Shown here: piece by piece, positions 1 through 11,077 of the stretch
Layout of the letters: each line of letters starts with the position of its first letter
Numbering within the stretch: the first letter of the stretch is position 1
Origin: Laetiporus sulphureus 93-53
Lineage: Eukaryota > Basidiomycota > Agaricomycetes > Polyporales > Laetiporaceae
Direction: 5' to 3'
Length of the DNA stretch: 64,000 nt
Assembly (NCBI RefSeq): GCF_001632365.1
Contig: NW_024468545.1
Location: 37,177-101,176, forward strand
Position numbers and translations under genes: made by a program
The notes under the pieces: generated by a model
Database searches by the model: none
What the model was told of the DNA's origin: nothing
What the model saw: the letters and a program-made list of their open reading frames with translations, nothing else

Positions 1-299
1 ATGTGCACACGCATTACTGCAGCAACCATCGATCTTCCCACTTATTGTTCTACTTCCGGACATCCTATTGTTTCATGTACGGCCATTTGCTTATACCTGT
101 AGATAGGTAGCTTAGGTAAGATAGCCCGCTGTACGTGTATATAAGACCAGCCATGTAGGGGACGAAACCTCAGATTGTTTCTCCTCGTCTACTACCTGTA
201 GCACTCACTGAGCTCACCAGCTCTCTCATATATCTCTCACCCTTCCCTGCATCTGCCACATCGACCAGTAAGTCAACAGGCTCTTGCACCATACAGGGT
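1..299 (+). mobile_element. LTR fragment of a related Ty3-type family, opposite orientation
   Basis: A TATA-like GTATATAAG lies near 138-147, followed by a pyrimidine-rich CCTCAG...TTCTCCTCGTC leader and a CCAGTAAGTC string near 265. The same landmarks in the same order occur on the minus strand at about 5,840-5,660, inside the LTR of the neighbouring element. This stretch therefore looks like the transcription-start half of a related LTR pointing rightward, head-to-head with the minus-strand element. The alignment is by eye and diverged. The upstream LTR boundary is outside or unclear. The G-rich repeats GGGATCAGGGGGATCAGGG near 315-335 mark the junction with the truncated pol gene. Confidence 0.45.
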
Positions 300-2327
300 T
301 CAGGGGGATACTTTTGGGATCAGGGGGATCAGGGCGGCACTTTCCAAGTGACTGTCCCTTTTTAGTCTTTTTGATCTCTTGTCCGGTGTTACCGTGACAC
401 GGAAATAGGTAAGATTAAGGTGATCCGACCATATCTCAACTGGGTGTGGGTGTCCTTCAAAGTATTGCCTATACTCTTCCAATGCCCGAATGATAGCTAG
501 CATTTCCTTGTCGTAAATCTCATAGTTGTGCTCATGTTCATTGAGTGACTTGGAGTAATAAGCGACAGGATGCCAGAGTTCATCTTCTCCCAACAGTTCA
601 AGGACTGCACCTGTGGCAAAGTTCGAGGCATCTGTCTCTAGTCTAAAGGGACAGATTGCGTTGGGGAGTGCTAGGATTGGGGCAGAAGTAAATGCGGTTT
701 TGAGGGCCTCGAATGCCTTTTGTTGAGGGTCTTTCCATTTCCATGGTGCGTCCTTACGTGTTAATAGAGTCAAGGGTCGGGTCATCGATCCGAAATCTTT
801 GATGAATTGTCGATAGAAATTTGCCAGACCAAGAAATGCTTGTACTTGCTTTACCTTGGTGGGCACCGGCCATTTGAGCATGCCGTCGACCTTCTCTGAG
901 TCCATCTGTATCGACCCTTTTGAGATTATGAGTCCGAGAAACTTGATGAAAGTGGTCGCAAAGTGACACTTTTCTGGTTTCACGAACAGGTCATTGTCTC
1001 GGAGTCATTGTAGAACCTCTTTGGTCAGACGGTCGTGTTCCTCCTGGTTATCCGTAAAGATGATGATGTCATCTATATAGACTGCCACCTTTCCAGTGCA
1101 GATGAGATTGCCTAGGATGTCGTTCATCATGGCCTGGAAAGTGCTAGGAGCATTACAGAATCCGAAGTACATTACAGTGGGTTCAAATAACCCTCTATGG
1201 GTAATGAACGCTGCTTTTTCCTCATCTCCCTTGTGAAGGCGTACATTGTTGTACTCCCATCTCAGGTCTAGTGTAGTAAATATACTAGCCCTTGAGAGTC
1301 CGTCAATGAGATCGTTGATTCGGGGGAGTGGGAATTTATTCTTCTTGGTGACGCTGTTTAATGCCCTGTAGTCTTAGACTAGTCTAAGAGAGCCATCCTT
1401 CTTTTTGACGAAAAATACCGGAGTGGCGTAAGGGGATTTAGATGGTCGAATGTAGCTCTTGGCTTTTTTGCTGTCAATCCATTCATCGAGCGAGTTCTTC
1501 TCTCGTAAAGACATAGGGTATACTTTTGCCGGTCTTGGGGTTGCCGCGTCTGGGACAAGATCAATTGCGTGATCGTAGGGCTTACGCATCGGCATTCTTT
1601 CCGAGCTCTTCTTCGAGAACGCATCTCCAAATTGATGAAATTCTGGAGGGATGAACTTGTACCAATATTCTTTGTCCTGTGTCTCTTCTGCCGGCTGTTC
1701 TACCAAATGCTCCTTTACCTTCTTGCTTATACCTAGGATGTCGTGCACCATGTTACGAAGATCCTGGTCTTGCAAGTCTATCCAGTTGATGAAGTTATCT
1801 TCCTGATCCCACCCGTCATCCATGTGTATGTCGGGAAGAATTGCTTCATCCTCGAGTCGAGGTTGCGATAGGAGGTTGACTTCTTCTTCACATACTTTGA
1901 CTCGTTGCTTCCTCATGTGTCTGCATCTTGAGAACGTAACCTCTCTGTGTTCCCAGTCAACTCGGGGGTTGTGTTCTTGTAGAAATTTCATGCCAAGGAT
2001 CATTGACATGTGTTCAAGGTTTGTGACAAGCAAACTCTCAGTTGATCGGTGCCCCCCGATTAAGATGCTTGTGACTACACGATGAGTAATTGTGCCACCC
2101 TTGTTGGGGCTGGCGTCTGCATTGAGGATTCGGATTTCATGGTTTAGAGGTATCATCTTAAACCCATGCTTCTCAGCGAATCTTTGGTCGATATAGCAAG
2201 AGAATGCTCTAGAATCCAATAGTGCCGTTGTCTGGATTTCCCGTGATGCGAATCTTATCGGCAATTCGATCGAATGTTTAGAAAAACCTGCAGATGCAAT
2301 ATATAGATAGTCGCTAGGTACATTCAT
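300..2327 (-). pseudogene. pol: Pol remnant: protease, reverse transcriptase, partial RNase H
   Basis: From 2,327 leftward: an aspartic protease with ALLDSRAFSCYID near 2,215, where the family has D-S/T-G (Gly replaced by Arg). Next is reverse transcriptase with SPYATPVFFVKKKDGSLRLV and the catalytic YIDDIIIF box near 1,070. RNase H follows with TDAS, KEML and SDH acidic residues (about 640-440). Stops occur at 1,374-1,376, exactly where the family has a conserved Gln (RLV-stop-DYR), and at 1,005-1,007. Homology ends near 390, before RNase H is complete; the last residues to 300 are unrelated. No integrase is present. Confidence 0.9.
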
Positions 2328-2375
2328 TTTTCACGGTACTAATACAATCATCCTGAAGTGTGACACCAGACTCAT

Positions 2376-4188
2376 CTACACTTCGTACTGAAAATCCTCT
2401 GAGAAATCGTCTATCTTGACGATTCTCACATTGGTGTCCTTGATCGTAGTTGTCGATGCCATTGATGCTGTGTCCGAGCTCTTCGCCTTGCCTTTGCTTT
2501 TGCTGGATGGTGGAGTATTCGAAGTGGTGCTCATCCCGCGAAGTGCAGCAATTGCTTGCTCCAATGCCACAATTTGAGATGATGTGTCTGAGCTACCTTC
2601 TTCTTCCACCTGCTGCACCTTAGTCGCTTTGCCCTTTCCCTTGTCCTGCCATGGGGTAGATCAGGTTTGAAACCGCTTTCCCTTATACTCTGGCTTGGGG
2701 GGAAGGGCACCGCTTTCCTCGTTCGTAGGCATGCTTTCCGCAAAACAAGCATAGCTTGTTTGCCAGCCACCTGTCTTGTTCCGGGGAAAGTTCGTGGGTG
2801 ATTTGTGCGCTGGTGTCCATTGCGTTAGGGTCCCTAGGGGCGGTCGCCTTGGTTGCCGTGGTTTGTCCGATAGACTTGTTGCCCGAAATCTGCTGGAGAT
2901 GTTTGATTTCAACCTCTAGGCAGAATTCAAGGTAGTCCATCCAAGTGGTTGGGATCTTGGAGAGATCTAAAGTCTCCATGACTGACATGACCGTCTGAAT
3001 GTGGGCTGACCGCTGCTCCCTGATCTTGACAATTAAATCTTCGTCGGAGTACCCTGATTCGGGGGCGTAGGCCCTGAAATTCTCCGCGAAGGCAATCATC
3101 GTTTTGTGGTGGATTGCGCAGTGTGCATCTAGCAATGATTGTGCCGTGCACTTGGGGTCAAGCATCTTGTATGCCATCTCCAGTTTTCTGGTGTATTCTG
3201 CCCATGTGCCAATGTCTTGTCCGGAGGTGAGCTTGATTGCGTACTCTTTCATGTATAGAGCTGCTCCGCCTTCTGGATGTGCGTTGGCCTGCCGAATTTT
3301 GTCCTTGTCATCAGTGAAGTGGTTGTAATCGAGCCAGATGAGGAGGTTCGTGAAGCAAGTCTCGAAATTTTCTGATGATTTCCTTCCCGAGTATTTGGGT
3401 GGATCAGGGAGCTTAATTCGGCGGGGCGATTGGCTGGATTGGTTGGCCAGTTGTTAGATACCTTGGGAAGGCACGTTGATAATGGCATTATTGAGTCGAG
3501 ACTCTAAGCCAATGATGTAGGTAGTGGTCTTCTCCTGTGCCTCCTTCAAGGCAACCATGTTGCCGTAAAGGGCGTCCATCTGGCCCTTTATTTTGTCCTT
3601 GTAATCCTCGAAGTCCTTGCAGATTGCTTGGGCTTCGGCTGTCAAACTGTTATTCGACTTGATGAGCCGTTCGTTGTCGGTGGAGAGGGTGCCGATCTGG
3701 GCTCTTGCGGTCCTTAGCTGGTCTCGCGTTTCTACCGCCATTATTTTGACGTGGATGCGGGCCAGGATCTCTTCTTCCAATGAGGCTACCGTGTGCTCAT
3801 GACGTTCATCCATTTTTTGACATAATGCTTCATACGAGCTTACAACGTCTCACATGATGAATGCTCGCACCACATTCATTGTCCATTCCTTTACGTCTCT
3901 TAGAATGGTGTCAGGTGCGGCGGCATCTGCAGCCTCCTCGATTGTTGCGTAAGGGATCCCCTGCCATTCCCAAGTCTGAGATGTGGTGAATTCTGGCAGG
4001 GTGGTGGGCGACAGATTTCTGACTACTCCCAACGCCTTGGGTGTGCTGCTGTTGTGGAGTTCTTCCGCAGGGGCAGCTGGTCCTGCTTTAGATGATGTGG
4101 AGGGGGTGTTACTCCTCCATGGGTCAGAAGGTTCACTTGCAGTATGTCCTCCTGGGAACGCAACGCCTCCAAGGTTATACTGAGACAT
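2376..4188 (-). pseudogene. gag: Gag-like polyprotein remnant
   Basis: The minus strand from ATG 4,188 encodes an N-terminal Ser/Pro/Ala-rich region, a charged, coiled-coil-like helix (about 3,800-3,480), then a capsid-type helical region (TWAEYTRKLEMAYK ... LDAHCAIHHKTMIAF). A degenerate zinc knuckle CLFCGKHAYERGKRC follows near 2,720. The knuckle spacing no longer fits CX2CX4HX4C. Stops interrupt at 3,850-3,852, 3,454-3,456 and about 2,661, and a frame change falls near 2,700. The last segment is a Ser/Thr/Lys tail ending at 2,376. It would have formed the capsid of the retrotransposon particle; this copy is dead. Confidence 0.75.
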
Positions 4189-4250
4189 GAGAATCGATGT
4201 TGAAGATAGTGGAAAAGAGGCGACGGAGAGTGTGTTTGAAATGGTGAGCT

Positions 4251-5409
4251 TTTACTGGGGCTGATTATTGGCTCCCGGTAATTGTGCTGCTAGTTCGATG
4301 ACACGATTCCTTCGTGCTGCAGCTTCTTCTAGCCTTGTTGGGTGAGGGTGTCTTTGTTCTGGAAAGTCTCTGTACCAGTTTGTCCAGAAGAGTTCTTCGT
4401 CTTCTTGATACAACCGAGCAAGACGTTCCCAGTAAGCGTTTTCTATCCACTCACAGACTGGATCGATTATCTCGATGTCTGTTTCAATGAGTCAGAAAGG
4501 TGTGTGCAGGGTGACTCGATGTTCGATGTCAACCGGGTAATGATAAAGCGGGATGGATCGCTCTGATAGTAGGGGTTAATAGATGAAGTACCCCGTGCAC
4601 ACCAAATGATGATAGAGGTCGGTGATGTAGTGCTTGACCACGTAGTTTCTGAATACAAAACCGACTTGATACTGGGGCATGAAACTGCTGATACGGTAGT
4701 ACAAAGATGTTTACTGATTCTAGTAGGGCCAGTAGCACGACTCCTTCTCACACCTTACAATGTCTCTCCCTATGCGTTCCTGCTCCTTATTGATTCCTCT
4801 GAACGAAATCTTTCCTAGTCCCACGCAAAGCTTGATGGCGATGCGTCTATCGACGAACGTGAAGTCATCGCCTCGTCCAATCCTCTCGTTTAGTGCTCCT
4901 AGATGTCGCAGAATGTGATCGCGACACTGAATCTGTGCTTCCGTGAATTTGGCAGCGATATGGGGCTGCTGCAAGACTTTGTAACGCTGAATAGTAGCGC
5001 ATACAGTCAGCGCAATGTTCTCGGGAAGTGTTCCTTTGGGATTTTCATGAATCCCACAAGGGTGATAGTCCTGGGAGAAGGCGAAAGCGAGTACGGCAGT
5101 GGCATCGTCGTTAGACCACCAGTAAGGTTTGTAAATGGGGATGGATGGGTCAGATGCGTCTCTGGGAATTGCTTCGGTCCACAAGCTGACCTTAGAGCGA
5201 AGTTTCTGTAGGTCTGAGCGAGGGTCGTCGGGCCTTGCAATGAGTAGGTTGCTTGCTGTTAGACGACAAGTGCGTCTGGGGTCATGACTGTAAGGGTGAT
5301 AACGTCCATTGGGCGAAACAATCCCGTTGTGTACTTGAGGCGCTTTGCCGGTCGATGCAGCGCTGTTCCTTTTGAAGGAAGGAAGCGGCTTAGGTGGTAG
5401 AGGCGACAT
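4251..5409 (-). pseudogene. Extra ORF between the primer site and gag, with four stops
   Basis: Reading from the first ATG at 5,409, one frame continues to a TAA at 4,251-4,253, about 385 codons, broken only by stops at 4,720-4,722, 4,711-4,713, 4,576-4,578 and 4,492-4,494. Between them the sequence stays protein-like (for example YKPYWWSND and LARLYQEDEELFWTNWYRD), so this was a real coding region. The N-terminal 70 residues are Ser/Pro rich and the middle is rich in aromatic and charged residues. I do not recognise the family. Its position ahead of gag in the same orientation makes it part of the element. A coding frame here is more than a standard gag-pol Ty3 element needs. Confidence 0.6.
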
Positions 5410-5478
5410 GGAGTGGTATGAAGGAAGTGGTGTGGAAAAAGCCCTGCCCTGGGCGGATGTATCTCTTGGCGAAAATGT

Positions 5479-5488
5479 GCGGCTACCA
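5479..5488 (-). other. Predicted tRNA primer-binding site
   Basis: The minus strand reads TGGTAGCCGC immediately inside the LTR. It begins TGG, complementary to the CCA end of a tRNA, and resembles the initiator-Met type primer sites (TGGTAGC...) used by many LTR elements. It lies about 70 nt upstream of the first ATG of the extra ORF. Confidence 0.5.
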
Positions 5489-5962
5489 GTGTTAGACACT
5501 TGGTAGGGGCATACAAGCTCAGTCTTATTCTAATGTCACAGCACACCGATGACAAAGATAGACAACCAAATAGAGAGTCCCCTTGAGGGTCTCCTGGCTA
5601 AGAGCCTACAGCGACGAGCTGTGGCGATATGACGTGCCCACTGACGAGGCCCGAGTGCTAGTCGCAGAGTATGACTTACTGGCGAGGCAGAGGGCGCTAT
5701 CACAAGATGAGAATGCAAATAGATTGTATAGCACACTGAGAGTGTCTGGTAAGACCCCTCTGTGATGGTAGTGGTGGACGAAGGAGAATAAGACTGAGGT
5801 CTCCTCCTCGTCTTGCTGGTCCTTATATACATGATTGTCTAGCTACTATACAATACTATGTAAGCGAGTCACATGCTACTCTACTGGTCAGTGCTACAAT
5901 CGTATGACATGTCCCAATTATCCTGATTGGCTGCCTAATAATAACCCACGGAGACGGAGCTT
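5489..5962 (-). repeat. 5' LTR of the Ty3/gypsy element
   Basis: The inner edge is placed just before a TGGTAGCCGC primer-binding site. A TATA-like GTATATAAGG lies near 5,825-5,835 (minus strand), with a CT-rich transcription-start region after it. The outer edge near 5,962 is an estimate from a TGGGTTATT string on the minus strand; no second LTR copy in this orientation is present to fix it. Frequent stops in all frames agree with non-coding LTR sequence. Confidence 0.5.
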
Positions 5963-6530
5963 CTCTTGAGCACGCAATATGGCATCATGGCGATTGCAAC
6001 ATATGATACCATGCCGAAGAGTTCGATGTCACGTGACAATGCCGAGAGAGATTCGAGGTCATGTGACTAGATGCCTTTTATCTTATCTCTCATTAGGTCA
6101 CGTGACTTCTTGTTCGACGCGAAATGATGAAAATAATATGCTTCTAATAGCATTCGTTCCTATAATGACTTGTCAGGTAAAAACTGTGACAGAGTCTGCA
6201 AGAAATAAGAGTTTAGAGTTTGAAATATGCTGAGTTTGAATATTGTGGCTGAAATGTGGCTGAGGTGGCGCTAGGATCAAGCACGAAGTCCCACCCATAA
6301 TATTGAGGCCTCCCTTAAACTCCCAGAAATGGATGGGGAGGAGCCTGCCTTTCTCCAGCAAATGCGCTTACAGTAAGAATGCTGCAACTTTTGGCAACGT
6401 TCAAACTTCAAAATTCCAAGTAGCACTTGCCCGTCAGTCACCTGACACTGTTTTCGCGATGCCACGTCCGCTTGTCTGCCGGTCGTGGGAACCCGCCACC
6501 TTGTTCAGAAAGGCGACTGACCATAAACGC
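5963..6530. other. Gene-free stretch with repeated GTCACGTGAC-like motifs
   Basis: No supported gene. Three CACGTG-type or near-CACGTG sites (GTCACGTGAC, GTCATGTGAC, GTCACGTGAC) fall within about 85 bp around 6,028-6,112. The rest becomes increasingly AT-rich toward the foldback element. Confidence 0.5.
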
Positions 6531-7178
6531 CACTGCAGACATAAAGCAATTTGCGCATGTGGCAAATGCTTAGCAAATGTCGACAGGTTTTTTGCCTTTG
6601 TGATCTCAATTTGCTACAGTTCCTTTCCACATTCTATATTAAGTATTTGCATAATAATATGTTAGAGGCAGAAATTTAAAATCATATATTTTAAGAAATG
6701 ACATCATTTTCAAACTCACCAAATACATTTAGAATTTGAGCGCTGTTGAATGTAATCATACATTTTGAATTTCAAACTATGACATGTATAAAATATCCAG
6801 TAGCAGATGAAGGTGTAATTATGGTGAATGACTTTCATTCTAGTAATCTTGGCTAGAATGACTTCAGTAGGGAAGTAGAATGTAGGCATAATCACACCTT
6901 CATCTGCTACTGGATATTTTATACATGTCATAGTTTGAAATTCAAAAATGTATGATTACATTCAACAGCACTCAGATTCTAAATGTATTTGGTGAGTTTG
7001 AAAATGGTGTCATTTCTTAAATATATGATATTAAATTTCTGCCTCCAACATATTATATGCAAATACTTAATATGGAATGTGGGAAGGAACCGTAGCAAAT
7101 TGAGATCACAAAGGCAAAAAACCTGTCGACATTTGCTAAGCATTTGCCACATGCGCAAATCGCTTCATGTCTGCGGTG
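6531..7178. mobile_element. Long foldback (MITE-like) element, arms about 300 bp
   Basis: The sequence from 6,531 (CACTGCAGACATAAAGC...) is repeated in inverted order ending at 7,178 (...GCTTCATGTCTGCGGTG). The arms run almost to the centre near 6,855, where TCATTCTAG-TAATCTTGG-CTAGAATGA closes the hairpin. Arm identity is high with scattered mismatches. It is AT-rich and has no coding potential. Termini beginning CAC and the lack of a gene fit a non-autonomous DNA transposon, possibly CACTA-like. The 3-bp flanks (CGC left, CTC right) match at two of three bases, so a target duplication is only weakly supported. Single-stranded or transcribed copies would fold into one long hairpin. Confidence 0.8.
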
Positions 7179-7265
7179 CTCGATCAGCACCTCCGCAGGT
7201 GGAATTGGCCGGGCAGGTGAGCTTTATCTACTTAGGTTTTCTTGTGTCATCGTTTTGCGTTTTTG

Positions 7266-8306
7266 CTGATGGATGAGGCGCAGCTCAGAGTGAGGAGTGA
7301 CGTATACTTCAAGGGGTTTCATCCGAGCTGCCCAGAGAGCTACCCGACAATACCTTGGATAGTCCCATCGCTTCGAAGTGCTCAAAAACAAGCATTCGAT
7401 AGGTCTCAAAAATGTCATAGACACCGTGACCCCTTCCGGAGTGTAGCTTGCTGGTGACGGATGTTTCCATCAGGAAGGTACGCGAGCACATGTTCTAGCA
7501 GAAACGACGCGCCTTCCCAATAAGCGCACACTTTCAAGAGATGTTTCTTAAGCAGACACGCTGCCTTTCCCCATTCTCCACCATTGTAACATGCAAATTT
7601 CTCTACACCCTGTAGGATGATCGATTTAAGGAGGGCATAGGATGAGTTCTTGGTAAGGTCTATGTACGCCTGCAAGGATGAGGATTTGTTCTTGGGGCCC
7701 AGAATGATTTTGGTTTGCAGGGAGAGTGTGGCAAGGCGATCTCGGTAGGTATTACTGAGAGACTATCGTACTCTCGCAACATAGTGAGCCAGGCTTTCGG
7801 CATCTATCTCCTCTTCGACTTGTGGCACCCCTCGAGATTGCGCCACAGCCATTTCGGATACAGCAAGGAATTGGGCAATGCATTCGTGCAGCTTATCGAT
7901 ACGCTCTTGCATTTCGATATAGCAATAATAGGGAGGAACGACCGGCAGGATAGCGGCTGCATCCTTGGCTTCGGCGATGGCATGAACGAGGTCCGTCGCA
8001 ACACACCTGTCTCTGCTGTTTGCAATGCCCTTCTTTGAAAGCACGAGTACCGTCCCTCGGAAATATCGATCGAAAGCTGCCGCGCGGTCATAACCAGGCT
8101 TCCCGCTGGTCAGCATCAGAACGATCGCGTCAAGGAAACGCAGCTCGACCCGACGCATCGCTTCCGCCGACGTAGCACGGCTTGATCTTGCAATGCTCAC
8201 ACCCAAACTTGTGACCAGCAAGCTTCACGATCAGCTGGAGCTGCACAGAGAGCCAGTGTTGCTCAGAGACTTCAGATGCCGAAGTCTCTTTGCTGGTATC
8301 GGACAT
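7266..8306 (-). pseudogene. OTT_1508-type deaminase family copy A, broken and truncated
   Basis: On the minus strand from ATG 8,306 (an in-frame ATG at 8,354 would add 16 residues), the product is closely similar to copy B at 19.1 kb: MSDTSKETSASEVSEQ, then VELRFLDAI, and RIDKLHECIAQFLAV. A frame change occurs near 8,165, a stop near 7,763, and another frame change near 7,320. The copy ends at LHS-E-LRLI near 7,266, just inside the zinc-binding domain. The CxxC half is lost and the conserved His-Pro-Glu is His-Ser-Glu. Only 87 bp separate the truncation from the foldback element. It is a relic with no expected activity. Confidence 0.75.
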
Positions 8307-8354
8307 TCTACATGGAACCAAATCGTCAGTCCTATAACAAGCCAGTTCGGCCAT

Positions 8355-9052
8355 GTCACATACGTATAGTCCGAAAAAATATTTGCAGAGAGCTACTTGA
8401 GTGGCAGATGCTCACAGAGCACTATGCCAGAGATGAACAATAGATATGTGTTGTCGAACCGGATTTTCGTAGTGTCCCCGGGTTGCTTACCGAAGAGGCC
8501 GGCAAACTTCGCGACAACGATGAAAAACCCCGAGCGATGGCAGATTTCTCTGGTAGTGATCTCTAGTGTGTCTTGTTTAATAGGATCATAGTGTGTCGTG
8601 GTTAGGCACCTGTATACGCGCTGAGCAACACGCGCGTAGCCCATTGTATATTACAGGCGCCGCAGCCGGCTATCCACGCTAGGATATTCAGTCTAGGGTC
8701 ACCGAACACTACACACGATCCCATTTGTCACTTTGTTTTCGAGGTAAATCAGCATAAGGTCATGATCATTGCCATGTCAAGGGAGGATTTTTGAGGGCAT
8801 ATTACAAGGCCAAAAACAGGTCCATGCCTGCGTTCAGTCATATATGTCTCACATTGGTCATGCTGTACATCGGTCACATCTTCAAAACGTTCCTGGTCTG
8901 CGTAACATCGCCATCACTTCACATACCGTGAACTCCATCCCAGAGGATACTGGCATTATGTATTCATCGTATTGACGTCGAGACAGGGAAATGGAGCGAT
9001 CGTCAAACTCAGTATACATTCTACCACAGTAGTAGGTACCCGTACCGTACAT
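8355..9052. other. Intergenic, no supported gene
   Basis: A minus-strand open stretch at 8,393-8,644 is 83 codons with no recognisable motif or splice context and is not called. The remainder is the 5' flank of deaminase copy A and the 3' flank of CCT8. Confidence 0.5.
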
Positions 9053-11077
9053 TTAGTCATCGTCATCCCAGTTGCCGGCCTGCTGCGGTATCTTCGGCCC
9101 ACCAGCAGGTTTGCTCATGATGATGCTGTCCACACTGAGCACCGACACCGCAGCCTCCGTCGCTAGTCGGATGGCCCACGATTTGGCCGCTAACGGGTCG
9201 TAAATGCCGTGCTCGCTCGCATTCAGAGTGCCGTCGGTTTCCATCTGTGTATCAGCATTGATTAATGATTTCATGATAGCAAGAGAAGTAGCCAGCGCTC
9301 ACCTCGACGTCTACTCCCCACGCCTCACCGTCGGGCGCTTCATGCTTCGCCCACAGCCGGCTGACGATCTCGTTGCCCTCGGCACCACCAAACGCATTCT
9401 CCGCTATTGTCCTGGGCACAACCTCGAGGGCGCTCGCCCATCTTCTCACTGCATGCTGCGCAAGGCCCTTCAAACCTGCACCATACGTCTCCACCCGCCG
9501 CGCGAGCTCGAGCTCTGTCGCGCCTGCGCCCGGCACCAGCCGTGGGTCCTTCAGCAGCGCCTTGATGACGTTTACACCATCATCAATCGCGCGCTCGAGG
9601 TCATCCAGCCGGTTCGTCGTCGCGCCGCGCAACACGATCGTCGCCGTCCGTGTCTTCTCCCCAGACGACGGGTCGTACTCCGGATCGCCATCGACAAGCT
9701 GCCGCAAGACGGTGACGCGGTCGCCACCAATTTCGATGCATTCGAACACATCGATGAAACCTGCTTCCTCTGCTGTCGGCGCGCCCATTCGTGCGAGTGG
9801 TGTGGCGTTGACGACGCGGCAGAGACGGCGAAGTTCGAACTTGGACAAGACCTTCAACACGGCAATATCGAGACGGTTGAGGTAGTGCAGTGCCAATTCG
9901 CCGATGGTCGAGCCTGCGATGATGACCTTCACGCCAGAATCAGCGATCTCTTTGAAGATCTATGAAAATTTCAGCGATCAGTTGCAGAATATGGCAGGAC
10001 ACAATTCACGGACCTTCTCCAGGTGCTGCTCTTCTCCTCGCGTGAAGTTGAGCATCTCCTCAGCATTCTTCAGTAGAACTGTGCCCTTGGTCTCGGTCTG
10101 TGCAATGTCCAAGCCGCACGTGAAGACAGCGACCTTCGCCCTCTTCACCTTTTTGATCATACCCTCAGGCTCTCTTCCGAAAACCATACCCCTCACGACC
10201 GTACTTCCGGCAAGACTGCCTCCCATTATCTTCACAACCCGCACGTTGTCAACGTTGAAATTCTTCGGATTTGGTGGCATTACTGCCAGTGCAGCTTCTG
10301 CAACGAGTGATGCGAGCATGTCCTCGTAGCCATACTGTTTTGATGCAATGGCGGGCTTGAGAGCGGCAGCAAGATCGGTCTGCGTTAGCGGTGAGGGAAG
10401 AGAGAACTTGGTGAGGTCTATACAGCGAGACGTGAGAGATGAAGATGGCAACAGTGTCATAGAGACGTACTTTCGAGTTCTGACAGGGCCTTCGTGCAAG
10501 CGAGCTCGTAACCTTTGATAACCTCGCTCGGATGGAGACCCATCACTAGGAGATGTTCCGCCTTTTTGAGCTGTTCTCCCGCGAGGATCAGCACCATGTT
10601 GGTAGCATCGCCCATCTAAGGAGTCGTCAAAACGATTCAGATGGCTGGCAGCGGACGAGCAGATTGCAATCAGCACACCTCCGCCTCCTGCGCCTGAGAC
10701 GCCATGACAAGCAATTTTGCTGCGGGGTGCACTATCTCGATTTCTCGGATGATTGTTGCAGCATCAGACGTTACGAACAACTTTCCGAGATGATTGATGA
10801 GCAGCTTATTCCTTCCTAGCAGAACATGGAATTTAAGCCACCACTCTCGCGCAGCAGGACTGCTGAATGCATACCGTTTGGCCCAAAACTGGTGCGAACG
10901 AGATCAGATAGTTCAGAGACGGCTTGGATGTTGCGCAATACGGCATCTTCAAGTCCTTGCAGTTGCTAATGAGAGATTGAGCGTTTCCTATCAGGAACTG
11001 CATTGTAATAGCACACTGACCTTGTAACCTTCTTTGAAGAGCTGCAAGTTGTTCGCCTTCGGTACTTTGAGCGACAT
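9053..11077 (-). CDS. CCT8: T-complex protein 1 subunit theta (CCT8)
   Basis: One of eight subunits of the cytosolic chaperonin TRiC/CCT, which folds actin, tubulin and other proteins using ATP. Seven exons on the minus strand: 11,077-11,021; 10,965-10,875; 10,815-10,679; 10,615-10,471; 10,417-10,014; 9,959-9,303; 9,244-9,053. They sum to 1,683 nt, 560 residues, the usual CCT8 length, and all joins keep frame. It starts MSLKVPKANNLQLFKEGYK. The ATP-site region TSFGPNGRNK and GDATNMVLILAGE are present, as is GAGATELELA later. It ends SIIMSKPAGGPK followed by a WDDDD tail, which identifies theta. Introns are 53-63 nt with GT..AG ends. No defect was seen; expected essential and constitutive. Confidence 0.95.

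Larger units (their letters stand above)
300..5962 (-). mobile_element. Decayed Ty3/gypsy LTR retrotransposon, 3' truncated
   Basis: On the minus strand the order is LTR, primer-binding site, an extra ORF, gag, then pol with protease, reverse transcriptase and the start of RNase H. The end of RNase H, the integrase and the 3' LTR are missing, and the element stops where the opposite-orientation LTR fragment begins. Every coding part carries in-frame stops, so the copy cannot encode its own mobilisation. The order protease-RT-RNase H is that of the Metaviridae (Ty3/gypsy) group; whether it was a chromovirus cannot be told without an integrase. Confidence 0.85.

Noticed and set aside
5489..5962. 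Extra ORF starting at 5,499
   Set aside because: The codon there is GTG, overlapping the primer-binding site. The first ATG in frame is at 5,409.
6531..7178. CRISPR-like or palindromic regulatory array
   Set aside because: A single long inverted repeat, not spaced direct repeats, in a eukaryotic setting. A foldback transposon explains it.
9204..9965. 253-codon plus-strand open frame
   Set aside because: Antisense to CCT8 exon 6. The minus strand matches a highly conserved chaperonin.
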